From contig CAVYEW010000010.1 of NCBI GenBank assembly GCA_963767645.1, forward strand, positions 62,001 through 126,000: DNA of 64,000 nt, read 5' to 3'. Position 1 is the first letter of the stretch; each line of letters begins with the position of its first letter. The notes beneath the pieces were generated by a model. That model searched no databases, had not been told where the DNA came from, and saw only the letters and a list, made by a program, of their open reading frames with translations. This stretch comes from DATFDN01 sp963767645. Its GTDB lineage: Bacteria > Pseudomonadota > Alphaproteobacteria > Acetobacterales > Acetobacteraceae. Both the position numbers and the translations under genes were made by a program. This document shows positions 1 through 7,962 of the stretch, piece after piece.

Positions 1-1053
1 CGTCACCTGCCAGACGTCGATCGGCTCGCCGCCACCTTCCTTGGCGATTGGCTCCCATGCATGGAGCTTGAACAGCTCTCCCAGGAGTCGCCGCGTGCTC
101 GCCGATATCAGCACTGAATCTGGTTCAGCGCGGAATGCCAGCCTGGCCGCGAGGTGGGCTGCCTCGGCCAGAGTCGCTGGTTGACCAGCCGTGGCGGGTT
201 GGCCACCGATCACTGCGAGTCCCGTGGCAACACCGATACGGACTTGTAGCTGGCCGAGCTGGTCGGTATCGACCTGGCCTGCTGTTTCGATCAGTTTTAG
301 GGCGGTTCGGATGGCCCGTTCGGCCTGGTACTCGTCGGCCTGCGGATACCCGAAATAGGCCAGAACCCCATCGCTCTGCAGCCGATCGACCGTGCCGCCA
401 GCCCGGTTGATGGCTGCTGCACAGTGCTCATGAAAGGCTGTGAGCAGGCTCTGCAAGTCTTCCGGATCGCGCGATGCGGAGATAAATGCCGGTCCCGACA
501 GGGCGCACTTCATGATCGTCAATTGCCGACGCTCCGAAGTGGCGGGCGGGTTCGGGGGGGTCTCGAATGGGTCTGGGGACGCAGCGACCACCGCCATCTC
601 AATCCCCATAATTGGCGAAGTCCCGGATTCGGTCGCTAGGCTGGGGGGCGCAGCGACCGCTGCCGGCTCAACTTCCGCAACTGGCGGGATCCCAGATTCG
701 GTCGTTAGCTTGGCCGGGAACTTATCGATGCGCGAAACCTCGACAGCGAACAGGAAGCCGCGCCGCGGCACGGTCCGCAGTAGCCGCTGCTCCCCGTCGC
801 CCAGCACGCGGCGGATCTCCTTGATCACCTGCGTGATGCTGTCGTCCGTAACAGTAACCTTTGGCCAGAGTGCGGTCATGATTTCGTCGCGGTCGATCAG
901 ACGCCCGGCATTCTCAACAAGTAGCTGAAGCAGCACAAAGGCTTTCGGGCGCAGCGGAATCTCGGTCCCGCCCTCCGCTGACAAGGCGCCCCGGACTAGG
1001 TCGAGCGTGAAGGAGGCAAACCGATACACGGTGCGCCTCGGCGCTGCATCCAT
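1..1053 (-). CDS. Winged-helix regulator fused to a class III cyclase-like domain (C-terminus outside window)
   Basis: The gene runs off the left edge; 351 residues are visible. Residues 1-103 form an OmpR/ToxR-type winged helix (TALWPKVTVTDDSITQVIKEI, then RTVPRRGFLF). A proline/alanine-rich linker follows, and from about 176 a class III adenylate/guanylate cyclase-like domain (SDGVLAYFGYPQADEYQAER; LQVRIGVATGLAVIGG). Family members usually continue into an ATPase/TPR region, which would lie outside the window. The second metal-binding aspartate is present (D228), but the first, normally in a CDLVGST-type motif, is replaced (KCALSGP, A184), so cyclase activity is doubtful and a sensory role more likely. 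ATG at 1053 is chosen because GGAGAG lies 6 bases upstream. Confidence 0.82.
   Translation of the reverse strand, partial: MDAAPRRTVYRFASFTLDLVRGALSAEGGTEIPLRPKAFVLLQLLVENAGRLIDRDEIMTALWPKVTVTDDSITQVIKEIRRVLGDGEQRLLRTVPRRGFLFAVEVSRIDKFPAKLTTESGIPPVAEVEPAAVAAPPSLATESGTSPIMGIEMAVVAASPDPFETPPNPPATSERRQLTIMKCALSGPAFISASRDPEDLQSLLTAFHEHCAAAINRAGGTVDRLQSDGVLAYFGYPQADEYQAERAIRTALKLIETAGQVDTDQLGQLQVRIGVATGLAVIGGQPATAGQPATLAEAAHLAARLAFRAEPDSVLISASTRRLLGELFKLHAWEPIAKEGGGEPIDVWQVT
571..708 (-). repeat. Imperfect 69-bp tandem duplication in the linker of the regulator
   Basis: Two adjacent 69-bp units encode residues 116-138 (LTTESGIPPVAEVEPAAVAA...) and 139-161 (LATESGTSPIMGIEMAVVAA...). Because the unit is a multiple of three, the duplication lengthens the linker between DNA-binding and cyclase-like domains without breaking the frame. 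Confidence 0.75.
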
Positions 1054-1101
1054 AACGGGCTCTCCATGAAAGCGCTGCAACCCCTTCGGAGACATAGTGC
1101 T

Positions 1102-1173
1102 GTTATAGCCATAACTCCAGCCGCGCGATCAGCGCCTGAATCCGCAACTGGGACGCAAGATATATTCCTATAT
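1102..1173. promoter_or_regulatory. AT-rich inverted repeats upstream of the regulator
   Basis: The 227-bp gap between the winged-helix regulator and yraN has two short inverted repeats, unusually AT-rich for this genome: GTTAT-AGCC-ATAAC at 1102-1115 and ATATA-TTCC-TATAT at 1160-1173. They lie 50-120 bp upstream of the regulator start and could be promoter elements or an operator for autoregulation. No promoter consensus was identified with certainty. Confidence 0.3.
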
Positions 1174-1280
1174 GGCAACGATTTGTGCTTCCGCGTGGGA
1201 GGGGAGAAAGCCCCCATGCAGCGGTCCAAATCGGATCCCTCGTTGCTGATGTGATCAGTTCTGGTTCCGCTCTGTTTGGA

Positions 1281-1703
1281 CTACGCGGCTCCGCCGGGGT
1301 ACTGCGCCCCCTGATCCTGGTCCTCCAGGCGGAATGCGTCGGCGATCCGCCTGACGCTTCCGCTGGCGTCGACGAGCAGCACGTCGAACCGGACGCCGGC
1401 CGCACCCCAATCCGGATGCTCCGCCAGGACGATCTCCGCTGCCGCGATCAGCCGCTTGCGCTGGCGCGCGGGCAGCGCCCCGGCGGCTTCTGACAGGGTC
1501 GGGCGGGCCTTCACCTCGACCACTGCCAGCAGGCCGTCCTTCTCGGCAAGCAAGTCGAGCTCGCCCGCCTTGGTCCGCAGCCGGCGCGCGCGCACGACCC
1601 ATCCGTCGCGTTCCAGCGCGCCGCACGCCGCCGCTTCCGCGTCCATCCCGAGCGCGTGGGCGCGGCTGCCCCGCCGCTCTCTGCCGCTCGTCGGGAGGCT
1701 CAC
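1281..1703 (-). CDS. yraN: YraN family (UPF0102) putative endonuclease-like protein
   Basis: This 140-residue protein has the YraN/UPF0102 signature: RTKAGELDLLAEKDG followed by VVEVKAR, an E/D...D...ExK arrangement like restriction-endonuclease-fold nucleases and Holliday-junction resolvases. Its cellular role is not established. The length fits the family (about 120-140). Its ATG overlaps the stop of the enolase-superfamily gene (ATGA), so it is the last gene of a translationally coupled operon. That is an odd place for a nuclease-like protein, since the partners are catabolic enzymes. Confidence 0.88.
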   Translation of the reverse strand: MSLPTSGRERRGSRAHALGMDAEAAACGALERDGWVVRARRLRTKAGELDLLAEKDGLLAVVEVKARPTLSEAAGALPARQRKRLIAAAEIVLAEHPDWGAAGVRFDVLLVDASGSVRRIADAFRLEDQDQGAQYPGGAA

Positions 1704-2797
1704 CCGGCGCGGAATTTCCGCAGCGCCGTCTCGTCAAAGGCGATGCCAAAGCCGGGCGCGTCCGACAGCACGATCTCGCCCTTCTCCACTGGCGGCACGT
1801 TCTGGAACAGTTTCAGCATCCACGGCATGTACTCGACCGTCAGCCCGTTCGGGATGGCCGCGATCAGATGCGCGTGGAATTCGGGGATCAGGTGGCCGAC
1901 CACCGGCAGGTTGAACGCCTCGGCCATGCCGGCGACCTTCAGCCAGGGCGTGACTCCGCCGACCCGCACCAGGTCGATCATCACGATATCGACCGAGCGC
2001 GCCTCGATCATGTGCCGGAACGGCACCGGACCCCAGACATACTCCCCGCCCGCCACCGGCGTTGCCAACGCATCCGCGACGCGCGCCAGTCCGGGATAGT
2101 CGTCCGCCGCCGTCACGTCCTCCAGCCAGAAGAAGCCGACATCTTCGACCCGCCGGCCGATGTCGATCGCCTGCTCGACGCGCCAGCGCTGGTTGATGTC
2201 GCACATCAGCCTGATGTCGGGGCCGACGGCATCGCGCACCGTGCGCGCGCGCCGCACCTCCTCGGCGATGCTCGGACGGCCCGGCAGGGCGAGCTGGGTC
2301 TTCATCTCGGTGAAGCCCTTGTCCACCAGCTGCCGCGCGGCGGTCGCCGCCTGCTGGTCGCTCAGCCCGCGCCGCAGCGAGCCGGAGGCGTAGGCAGGCA
2401 CCCGGTTGCGCGCCCCGCCGAGCAGCTTCCACACCGGCTGGTCGAGCGCCTTGCCCTTGATGTCCCAGAGCGCGATGTCAATGGCGGCGCTGGCGAGCGT
2501 GAAGATGCCGCCCGGCTCGCAGCCGCCGGCCGCCTCGCGCATCTGCGCGGCGACCGCCTCGGGCCGCAGCGGATCGTGGCCGACGATCACCTCGCCCAGA
2601 GCCTCCACCGCCGAGCGCAAGGCGCCGCTCAGCCGGCCGGCGAAGAAGCTCAGCCCGATCCCCTCGATGCCGCCATCGGTGCGCATCCGCAGGGCGAGCA
2701 CCGGCCGGGTCGGATCGCGCTCGGGGCTTGGGCTGTCGGCCAGCGGATCGTCCTCGGGGATGTTCAGCAGGTCGGTCTGCAGGCTGGCGATCTTCAT
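1700..2797 (-). CDS. Mandelate racemase/muconate-lactonizing (enolase superfamily) enzyme
   Basis: The 365-residue protein has the enolase-superfamily N-terminal capping domain and C-terminal barrel. Probable catalytic residues are K166 (MKTQ), metal ligands D200 (MCDINQRW), E226 (LEDV) and E252 (GEYVWG), and H302 (GHLIPEFHAHL). A lysine plus a distal histidine suggests an acid-sugar or hydroxy-acid dehydratase or racemase of the mandelate racemase group; the substrate cannot be read from sequence. It overlaps the MaoC gene upstream and yraN downstream by 4 bp each. With the CoA-transferase and hydratase it probably forms one catabolic route. Confidence 0.85.
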   Translation of the reverse strand: MKIASLQTDLLNIPEDDPLADSPSPERDPTRPVLALRMRTDGGIEGIGLSFFAGRLSGALRSAVEALGEVIVGHDPLRPEAVAAQMREAAGGCEPGGIFTLASAAIDIALWDIKGKALDQPVWKLLGGARNRVPAYASGSLRRGLSDQQAATAARQLVDKGFTEMKTQLALPGRPSIAEEVRRARTVRDAVGPDIRLMCDINQRWRVEQAIDIGRRVEDVGFFWLEDVTAADDYPGLARVADALATPVAGGEYVWGPVPFRHMIEARSVDIVMIDLVRVGGVTPWLKVAGMAEAFNLPVVGHLIPEFHAHLIAAIPNGLTVEYMPWMLKLFQNVPPVEKGEIVLSDAPGFGIAFDETALRKFRAG

Positions 2798-3300
2798 GGC
2801 TCTTCCTCCCGCGTTTGCCTGTCGGGCCGGCGGCGCAGCAGGTAGCGCTGCCGCCCCTCCAGCACCAACTCGCGGCGCTGGTTGTGGATGGTGCTACGCA
2901 GACCCACCACGCCGGTCGTGCGGTTCGGCGCCAGCTCGTCGATCTCCAGCACCGGGTAGAGCGTGTCCCCGGCGAACACCGGGCGCAGAAAGCGGCTCGA
3001 CTGCTCCAGAAAGCCGACCAGCGAGTCCTCGACCATGAACGGGAACAGCCCGGCGCCCGGTGCGGTCTGCGCCAGGGTCTGCAAGCCGTGCGCGAGCAGC
3101 CCCGGCATCCCGCGCGCGCGGCAATATTCCGCGTCGTAATGGATCGGGTGATTGTCCCCGCTCGCGCCCTGGAAGGCGAGGAACACCGCCTCCGTCATGG
3201 TGCGGCTGGGCAGGATGAACCGCTCCCTCAGCCGGAAATCCTCGAACCAGCGCTGCTCCGGCACCATCCGATGGCGCGCGGGATCGAAGCCCTCGCTCAT
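2794..3300 (-). CDS. MaoC family hotdog-fold dehydratase/hydratase
   Basis: The 168-residue protein carries the R-hydratase/MaoC signature GDNHPIHYDAEYCRARGMPG followed by LLAHG, with the Asp and His expected for an (R)-specific enoyl-CoA hydratase. It likely hydrates or dehydrates a CoA thioester made by the adjacent CaiB-type transferase. Its ATG overlaps the transferase stop (ATGA), and its stop overlaps the next start. Mesaconyl-CoA hydratase-like roles are possible from the neighbourhood, but the substrate is inferred, not seen. Confidence 0.86.
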   Translation of the reverse strand: MSEGFDPARHRMVPEQRWFEDFRLRERFILPSRTMTEAVFLAFQGASGDNHPIHYDAEYCRARGMPGLLAHGLQTLAQTAPGAGLFPFMVEDSLVGFLEQSSRFLRPVFAGDTLYPVLEIDELAPNRTTGVVGLRSTIHNQRRELVLEGRQRYLLRRRPDRQTREEEP

Positions 3301-4472
3301 ACCGCGCCCGCCTCGCGCAGCGCCGCGATGTCGCCCGGCGCGTAGCCAAGCTCGGCCAGCACCGCGTCGGTGTGCTGGCCGAGCGCCGGCACCTCGCCCA
3401 TCACTGCCTCCGCATCGGCGAAGGTCACGGGCGGCAGCAGTGCGCGGAGCTTGCCCGCCGGGCTGTCGATCTCCCGCCAGCGGTCCCGGGCGGCGAGTTG
3501 CTCATGCTCCCACAGATCGCGCGCATCGTTCAGCCGCCCATTGGCGATCCCCGCCGCGTCCAGCAGCGCCACCACCTCCAGCGAGGTCTTGTCGGCAAAG
3601 AACGCCTCGATCTCCGCCTTCAGCTCCTCCCGGTGCTCGCGTCGCGCGGTGTTGTCGCGGTAGCGGGGATCGCTGACCCAATCCGGCCGGCCCACCACCT
3701 TGGCGCAGAAGGTCGCCCACTCGCGCTCGTTCTGCAAACCGAAGATTACCCGCCCGTCCTTGGCACGGTGCGCGCCGTACGGGGCGAGCGCCGGATGGCT
3801 CAACGCCTCGCGCGGCAGCGGCGAGTTTGCGTAGGCCGTGCGGTACATCGGATAGCTCATCCACTCGGCCAGGGCGTCCAGCATGGCGACGGAGACATGC
3901 GCCCCTTGCCCGCTGCGCTCGCGCCGCAGGAACGCGGCGAGAACGGCCGATTGAGCGTACATGCCGGTGGCGATGTCGGCGGCGGAGATGCCGACGCGCG
4001 ACGGCTGCTCCGGCGTGCCGGTCACGCTGATGAGCCCGGATTCCGCCTGGATCAGCAGGTCGTACGCCTTCTTCCGCGCGAACGGCCCGCTCTCGCCGTA
4101 GCCGGAGATGTCGCAGACGATCAGGCGCGGATGGCGCGGGCTCAGCGCCGCGTAGCTCAGGCCGAGCCGCGCCGTGGCACCCGGCGCGAGGTTCTGCACC
4201 AGCACATCCGCCCGCTCGATCAGCCGCTCCAGCACCGCCCGCGCGGCGTGCTGCTTCAGGTCGAGCGTCACGCTGCGCTTGCCGCGATTGAGCCAGACCA
4301 CGAAGGACGAGATGCCGCGCACGAAGCTGTCGTAGCCGCGCGCGAAATCGCCCTCGCCGGGCCGCTCGATCTTGATGATCTCGGCCCCGAGATCGGCCAG
4401 ATGCCGGGTGCAGAGCGGCGCCGCGACGGCGTGCTCCAGCGCGACGACGCGAAATCCGTCCAACGGTCGCAC
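3297..4472 (-). CDS. CaiB/BaiF family (family III) CoA-transferase
   Basis: A 391-residue family III CoA-transferase, starting VRPLDGFRVVALEHAVAAPL. It contains LGAEIIKIERPGEGD, NRGKRSVTLDLK, the VCDISGYG strand and probable catalytic D166 (GISAADIATGMYA). The reading frame stays open far upstream, but that extension lies inside the cupin gene. GTG at 4472 is chosen because an AGGAG lies 7 bases before it and it falls 10 bases after the cupin stop. It should transfer CoA between carboxylic acids, feeding the MaoC hydratase downstream. Confidence 0.9.
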   Translation of the reverse strand: MRPLDGFRVVALEHAVAAPLCTRHLADLGAEIIKIERPGEGDFARGYDSFVRGISSFVVWLNRGKRSVTLDLKQHAARAVLERLIERADVLVQNLAPGATARLGLSYAALSPRHPRLIVCDISGYGESGPFARKKAYDLLIQAESGLISVTGTPEQPSRVGISAADIATGMYAQSAVLAAFLRRERSGQGAHVSVAMLDALAEWMSYPMYRTAYANSPLPREALSHPALAPYGAHRAKDGRVIFGLQNEREWATFCAKVVGRPDWVSDPRYRDNTARREHREELKAEIEAFFADKTSLEVVALLDAAGIANGRLNDARDLWEHEQLAARDRWREIDSPAGKLRALLPPVTFADAEAVMGEVPALGQHTDAVLAELGYAPGDIAALREAGAV

Positions 4473-4482
4473 GAAGCGGCTC

Positions 4483-5205
4483 CTACCGGCGGGGGAACTG
4501 CAGGGCGAGCACGTCGAGGCCGCCGGCTCCGGCCGAATCGGCAAAGCTCGGCTCATCCGGGCCGACGAACACGCAGGAGTGCCGATGCAGCGCTTCCCCA
4601 CCGCGCGCCAGCGTGCCGTCCAGCACCAGCCAGAACTGCCCGCACCCACTCGCCGGGTCCGGGCCATCAAGCCGCGCGCCTTCGGACAGGCGCCAGCGCC
4701 ACGCGGCAAGCCCATCAGGTTCAGGACCGAGCACGGTCTCGAAGCCGCTCGCCTCCCCTGACGGGCCGGCCACGGCTTCCCGGTGCCGGCGCACCCGGGG
4801 CAGGTCGGCGCGCGCGCCCGGCATGTAGCGCGCTCCAGGGTCCCAGCCGTTGCGCAGCGTGACATAGTGCAAGCCCTCGGCGCCGGCGCGGATGGGTCCA
4901 TAGGCCGAGAACGCACCGGTGAAATGCACGCTGACCGGCTCTACGTCATGCACGCCGAGCCGCCCGCCGCCCTTCACCATCACTTGGAACTGGTCGGATT
5001 GATGGAAATGCGCGCCGACGGTCACGCCCGGATCCTGCTCAACCAGGAAGGCCATCGGATATATCGCGTCCTCGGCCGAGGCCGGCGCGGCCTCCGGCCG
5101 ATAACGGTTCGCGCCAATGAGGGTGGTATGCCAGAATGTCGCGCCGTTGGACTGGGCACGCCGCCTAGTGGCGAAAGCGGCTTCGGCCGCGGCGGTCACG
5201 AGCAT
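4483..5205 (-). CDS. Cupin-domain protein
   Basis: A 240-residue protein starting MLVTAAAEAAFATRRR. It is cupin-like, with histidines in GAHFHQSDQFQVMVKGGG and a second barrel-like segment containing GQFWLVLDGT and HRHSCVFVG, so it may be bicupin. A GGGAGGA ribosome site precedes the ATG at 5205; the open frame further upstream would run antisense into hisI and is rejected. It is first gene of the operon through yraN and may be a metal-dependent isomerase, dioxygenase or substrate-sensing protein. The precise function is unknown. Confidence 0.75.
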   Translation of the reverse strand: MLVTAAAEAAFATRRRAQSNGATFWHTTLIGANRYRPEAAPASAEDAIYPMAFLVEQDPGVTVGAHFHQSDQFQVMVKGGGRLGVHDVEPVSVHFTGAFSAYGPIRAGAEGLHYVTLRNGWDPGARYMPGARADLPRVRRHREAVAGPSGEASGFETVLGPEPDGLAAWRWRLSEGARLDGPDPASGCGQFWLVLDGTLARGGEALHRHSCVFVGPDEPSFADSAGAGGLDVLALQFPRR

Positions 5206-5270
5206 CGCAAATCCTCCCTTCCGCGAAGCGGCGCCTTTTTCCGCCACGCGGGCACGCCAAGATAGCACCC
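5206..5270. promoter_or_regulatory. Divergent promoter region between the cupin operon and hisI
   Basis: Only 65 bp separate the divergent starts of the cupin gene and hisI, so the promoters of both units must lie here or overlap the coding ends. No clear -35/-10 boxes were recognised. Confidence 0.4.
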
Positions 5271-5681
5271 ATGTGCAAGGATGAAACCGCGAGCATCCTC
5301 GATACGGTGCGCTTCGATGCCGCCGGCCTGGTGCCCGCCATTGCCCAGCAGCACGACAGCGGCGAGATCCTGATGCTTGCCTGGATGAACCGGGCGGCAC
5401 TGGCCGAGACCTTGGCTACCGGGCGTGTCTGCTATTTCAGCCGCTCGCGCAAGGCGTTGTGGCGCAAGGGCGAGACCTCGGGCCAAGTGCAGCATCTGAA
5501 GGAGCTGCGCATCGATTGCGACGGCGACAGCGTCCTGTTGCTCGTGGACCAGACCGGCGTCGCCTGCCACACCGGACGGCGGAGCTGCTTCTACCGCGCC
5601 GTGCGCGCGGGCGAGCTGGTGGAGATCATGGCCCCGCTCGCCGACCCGGCGGCGCTGTACGGCCCCGGCGGGCATGGCTGA
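5271..5681 (+). CDS. hisI: Phosphoribosyl-AMP cyclohydrolase
   Basis: HisI opens the adenine ring of phosphoribosyl-AMP, the third step of histidine synthesis. The 136-residue protein has the family hallmarks: MLAWMN, RVCYFSRSRKALWRKGETSG, metal ligands in IDCDGDSVLL (C83, D84, D86) and the zinc cysteines in GVACHTGRRSCFYR (C99, C106). Its length is typical of a monofunctional HisI without HisE. It ends 3 bp before lpxB, so the two are probably co-transcribed although functionally unrelated. Confidence 0.95.
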   Translation: MCKDETASILDTVRFDAAGLVPAIAQQHDSGEILMLAWMNRAALAETLATGRVCYFSRSRKALWRKGETSGQVQHLKELRIDCDGDSVLLLVDQTGVACHTGRRSCFYRAVRAGELVEIMAPLADPAALYGPGGHG

Positions 5682-5684
5682 GCC

Positions 5685-6848
5685 TTGCCGCTGATCTACC
5701 TGATCGCCGGGGAGCAGAGCGGCGACGTATTAGGCGGCCGGCTCATGGCCGCGCTGCGCGCCCGCCGGCCCGACCTCGGCTTCGCCGGCATCGGCGGGGG
5801 GTTCATGCGCGCGCAGGGCCTGCCCAGCCTGTTTCCACTCGAGGACCTCGCACTGATGGGGTTCCTGGAAGTCGTGCCCCGGCTCCGTCTGCTCAGGCGT
5901 CGCCTTGCCGAGACCGTTGCCGATATCGCCGCGCGGCGGCCGGAGGTACTGGTCACGATCGACAGCCCCGGCTTCGCGCTGCGGGTGCTGCGCGCCGTCG
6001 CGCCGCTCGGGATCAAGCGGGTCCACTACGTCGCCCCGCAGGTCTGGGCCTGGCGGGAAAGTCGGGTACGACACTATCCGGGGCTATGGGACCGGCTGCT
6101 CTGCCTTCTGCCATTCGAGCCGGCGTTCTTCGCGCGCCACGGCCTGCCCGCGACTTTCGTCGGGCATCCGGTGCTGGAGAGCGGGGCCGATGCGGGCGAT
6201 CCGGCGCGCTTCCGGGCCGCGCACGGCCTGCCGCCGGGCGCGCACGTCGTGACAATCATGCCGGGCAGCCGCCGCACGGAGGCCACCCGTCTGCTCCCGG
6301 TCCTGGGCGAGACGCTGCGCCGCCTGCCGGGGCCGGCGATCGTGCCCGCCGTGCCTCTCGCTGGCCCGGTCGCGGATACGGTGCAGGCGGCCGCGCAGTC
6401 CTGGCCGGTCCGTCCGGTGCTGATCGGCGAACGCCAGGAAAAGCATGACGCCTTCGCCGCCTCGGCCGCGGCGCTGACCAAGTCGGGCACCTCGACCTTG
6501 GAGCTGGCGATGGCCGGCGTGCCGATGCTGGTGGCCTACCGCGTCAACCCCCTCTCCGGGGCAATCGTGCGCCGGCTCGCCACGGTGCGCTACGCCGCGC
6601 TGGTGAACCTGCTGCACGCCGGTGTCGGGCCGGAAGCCGGGCCGCCGCTGGTGCCCGAGCTGATGCAGGAGGACTGCACGCCCGACACGCTCGCCCGCGC
6701 GCTGAGCACGCTCTTGGAGGACCGCTCGGCCGCTGCGGCACAGCGGGCCGGGTTCCGCGCCGTGCTCGCAACGCTGCGTCCGCCGGGCGGGCTTACGCCC
6801 TCAGAGACCGCCGCCGACTCCGTGCTCGAGGTCATGCAGCAGCCCTGA
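5685..6848 (+). CDS. lpxB: Lipid-A-disaccharide synthase
   Basis: LpxB condenses UDP-2,3-diacylglucosamine with lipid X to give the lipid A disaccharide, at the inner face of the cytoplasmic membrane. The 387-residue protein has YLIAGEQSGDVLGG, FAGIGGGFMRAQGL, HYVAPQVWAW, FVGHPVLE and the late MVAYRVNPLSG segment, all typical. The start is TTG at 5685, 3 bp after hisI; the nearby ATG at 5674 is out of frame. The last 48 bp overlap, tail to tail, the convergent Gfo/Idh/MocA gene. Confidence 0.95.
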   Translation: MPLIYLIAGEQSGDVLGGRLMAALRARRPDLGFAGIGGGFMRAQGLPSLFPLEDLALMGFLEVVPRLRLLRRRLAETVADIAARRPEVLVTIDSPGFALRVLRAVAPLGIKRVHYVAPQVWAWRESRVRHYPGLWDRLLCLLPFEPAFFARHGLPATFVGHPVLESGADAGDPARFRAAHGLPPGAHVVTIMPGSRRTEATRLLPVLGETLRRLPGPAIVPAVPLAGPVADTVQAAAQSWPVRPVLIGERQEKHDAFAASAAALTKSGTSTLELAMAGVPMLVAYRVNPLSGAIVRRLATVRYAALVNLLHAGVGPEAGPPLVPELMQEDCTPDTLARALSTLLEDRSAAAAQRAGFRAVLATLRPPGGLTPSETAADSVLEVMQQP

Positions 6849-7805
6849 GACCCGCATCCGGTCGCGCGCATCCCCGATTGCCGCCTCCACCCGCAGCGCC
6901 GCGGCCAGGGCCCGACGGCCCGCGGCGGCATCGACCGGCACGGGGGCGCCGTCCAGCACCGCGGCGATGAAGGCGGCGTGCTCCGCCTCCAAGGCGTCGT
7001 GTTCCTGCCAGCACGCCGTCTCCGTCCCGAATCCCGGCAGCCCGGCAGCGGGCTCGCCGTGGCCTCGCGCCGTCACGCTCAGCCGGCGGGCGGCGAAATC
7101 CACGGCCACGCAGCCCCGCGCGCCAAAGATGCGCATCCGGCGGTCAACACGGGGCGCAACCCGGCTCGCGCTGATCGACGCGACCGCGCCGGAGGCGAAG
7201 CGCAGGCGCGCGTTGGCCAGGTCCACGCGCGCGCTGGCGACCGGCGCCCCCACGGCCTCCACGGCCTCAAGCGGGCTGGCCACCAGCTCCAGCACGAGAT
7301 CGAGGTCGTGGATCATCAGGTCGAGCACCACGGAAACGTCGGTGCCACGCTGCTTGAACGGACCGCACCGGCTGGCCTCGATGTAGAGCGGCGCGCCGGC
7401 ACGGCCCAGGATGGCCCCGTGCGCGGCCGAGAACCGCTCCAGGTGTCCGATCTGCAGCACCAATCCGTCCGCGAGGGCCAGGTCAGCCAGCTGATCGGCC
7501 TCTTCCAGCGTCGCCGCGATCGGCTTCTCCATCAGCACGTGCCGCCCGGCGCGGAGTGCCGCCAGCCCGATCGCATGGTGCGAGGCGGCCGGCACGGCCA
7601 CCACCACCGCTTCGGAGGCATCGAGGAGCTCGGCCAGGCTGAGGGCCCCCACCCCGGTCTCGGCGGCGACCTTGGCGGCCCGTTCCGGGTTGCGGTCATG
7701 CACCCCGGCCAGCTCGGCTCGCGCCGAAGCCGCCAGCTTGAGCGCGTGATAGCGGCCGAAATGCCCGGCCCCGGCAACGCCGACGCGCAAGCGGCGCGTG
7801 TTCAT
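6801..7805 (-). CDS. Gfo/Idh/MocA family NAD(P)-dependent oxidoreductase
   Basis: A 334-residue protein starting MNTRRLRVGVAGAGHFGRYH, a Rossmann fold of the Gfo/Idh/MocA family. VLMEKPIA holds the conserved catalytic-region lysine and LDLMIHDLDLVLEL is a typical second-domain motif. Family members oxidise or reduce sugars or sugar nucleotides. Relatives are often found near lpxB in alphaproteobacteria, which suggests an envelope-sugar role, though here the two genes are convergent. An in-frame ATG at 7826 would add 7 residues; the internal ATG gives the canonical N-terminus. Confidence 0.87.
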   Translation of the reverse strand: MNTRRLRVGVAGAGHFGRYHALKLAASARAELAGVHDRNPERAAKVAAETGVGALSLAELLDASEAVVVAVPAASHHAIGLAALRAGRHVLMEKPIAATLEEADQLADLALADGLVLQIGHLERFSAAHGAILGRAGAPLYIEASRCGPFKQRGTDVSVVLDLMIHDLDLVLELVASPLEAVEAVGAPVASARVDLANARLRFASGAVASISASRVAPRVDRRMRIFGARGCVAVDFAARRLSVTARGHGEPAAGLPGFGTETACWQEHDALEAEHAAFIAAVLDGAPVPVDAAAGRRALAAALRVEAAIGDARDRMRVSGLLHDLEHGVGGGL

Positions 7806-7962
7806 GAAGGAAAGTTCCAGTCGCATTTGGCTGCGGGTCGGGTTATCCGAACCGCACGTGCGCCGCCAGACCTGCGGGCGCGGGCATGCCCTGCGCAGGG
7901 TTGCCGGTCAGGGGTCGTATCGCCACTCTCCCGTCGCCATCGAACCGGAGCCGCCCGCCTCC

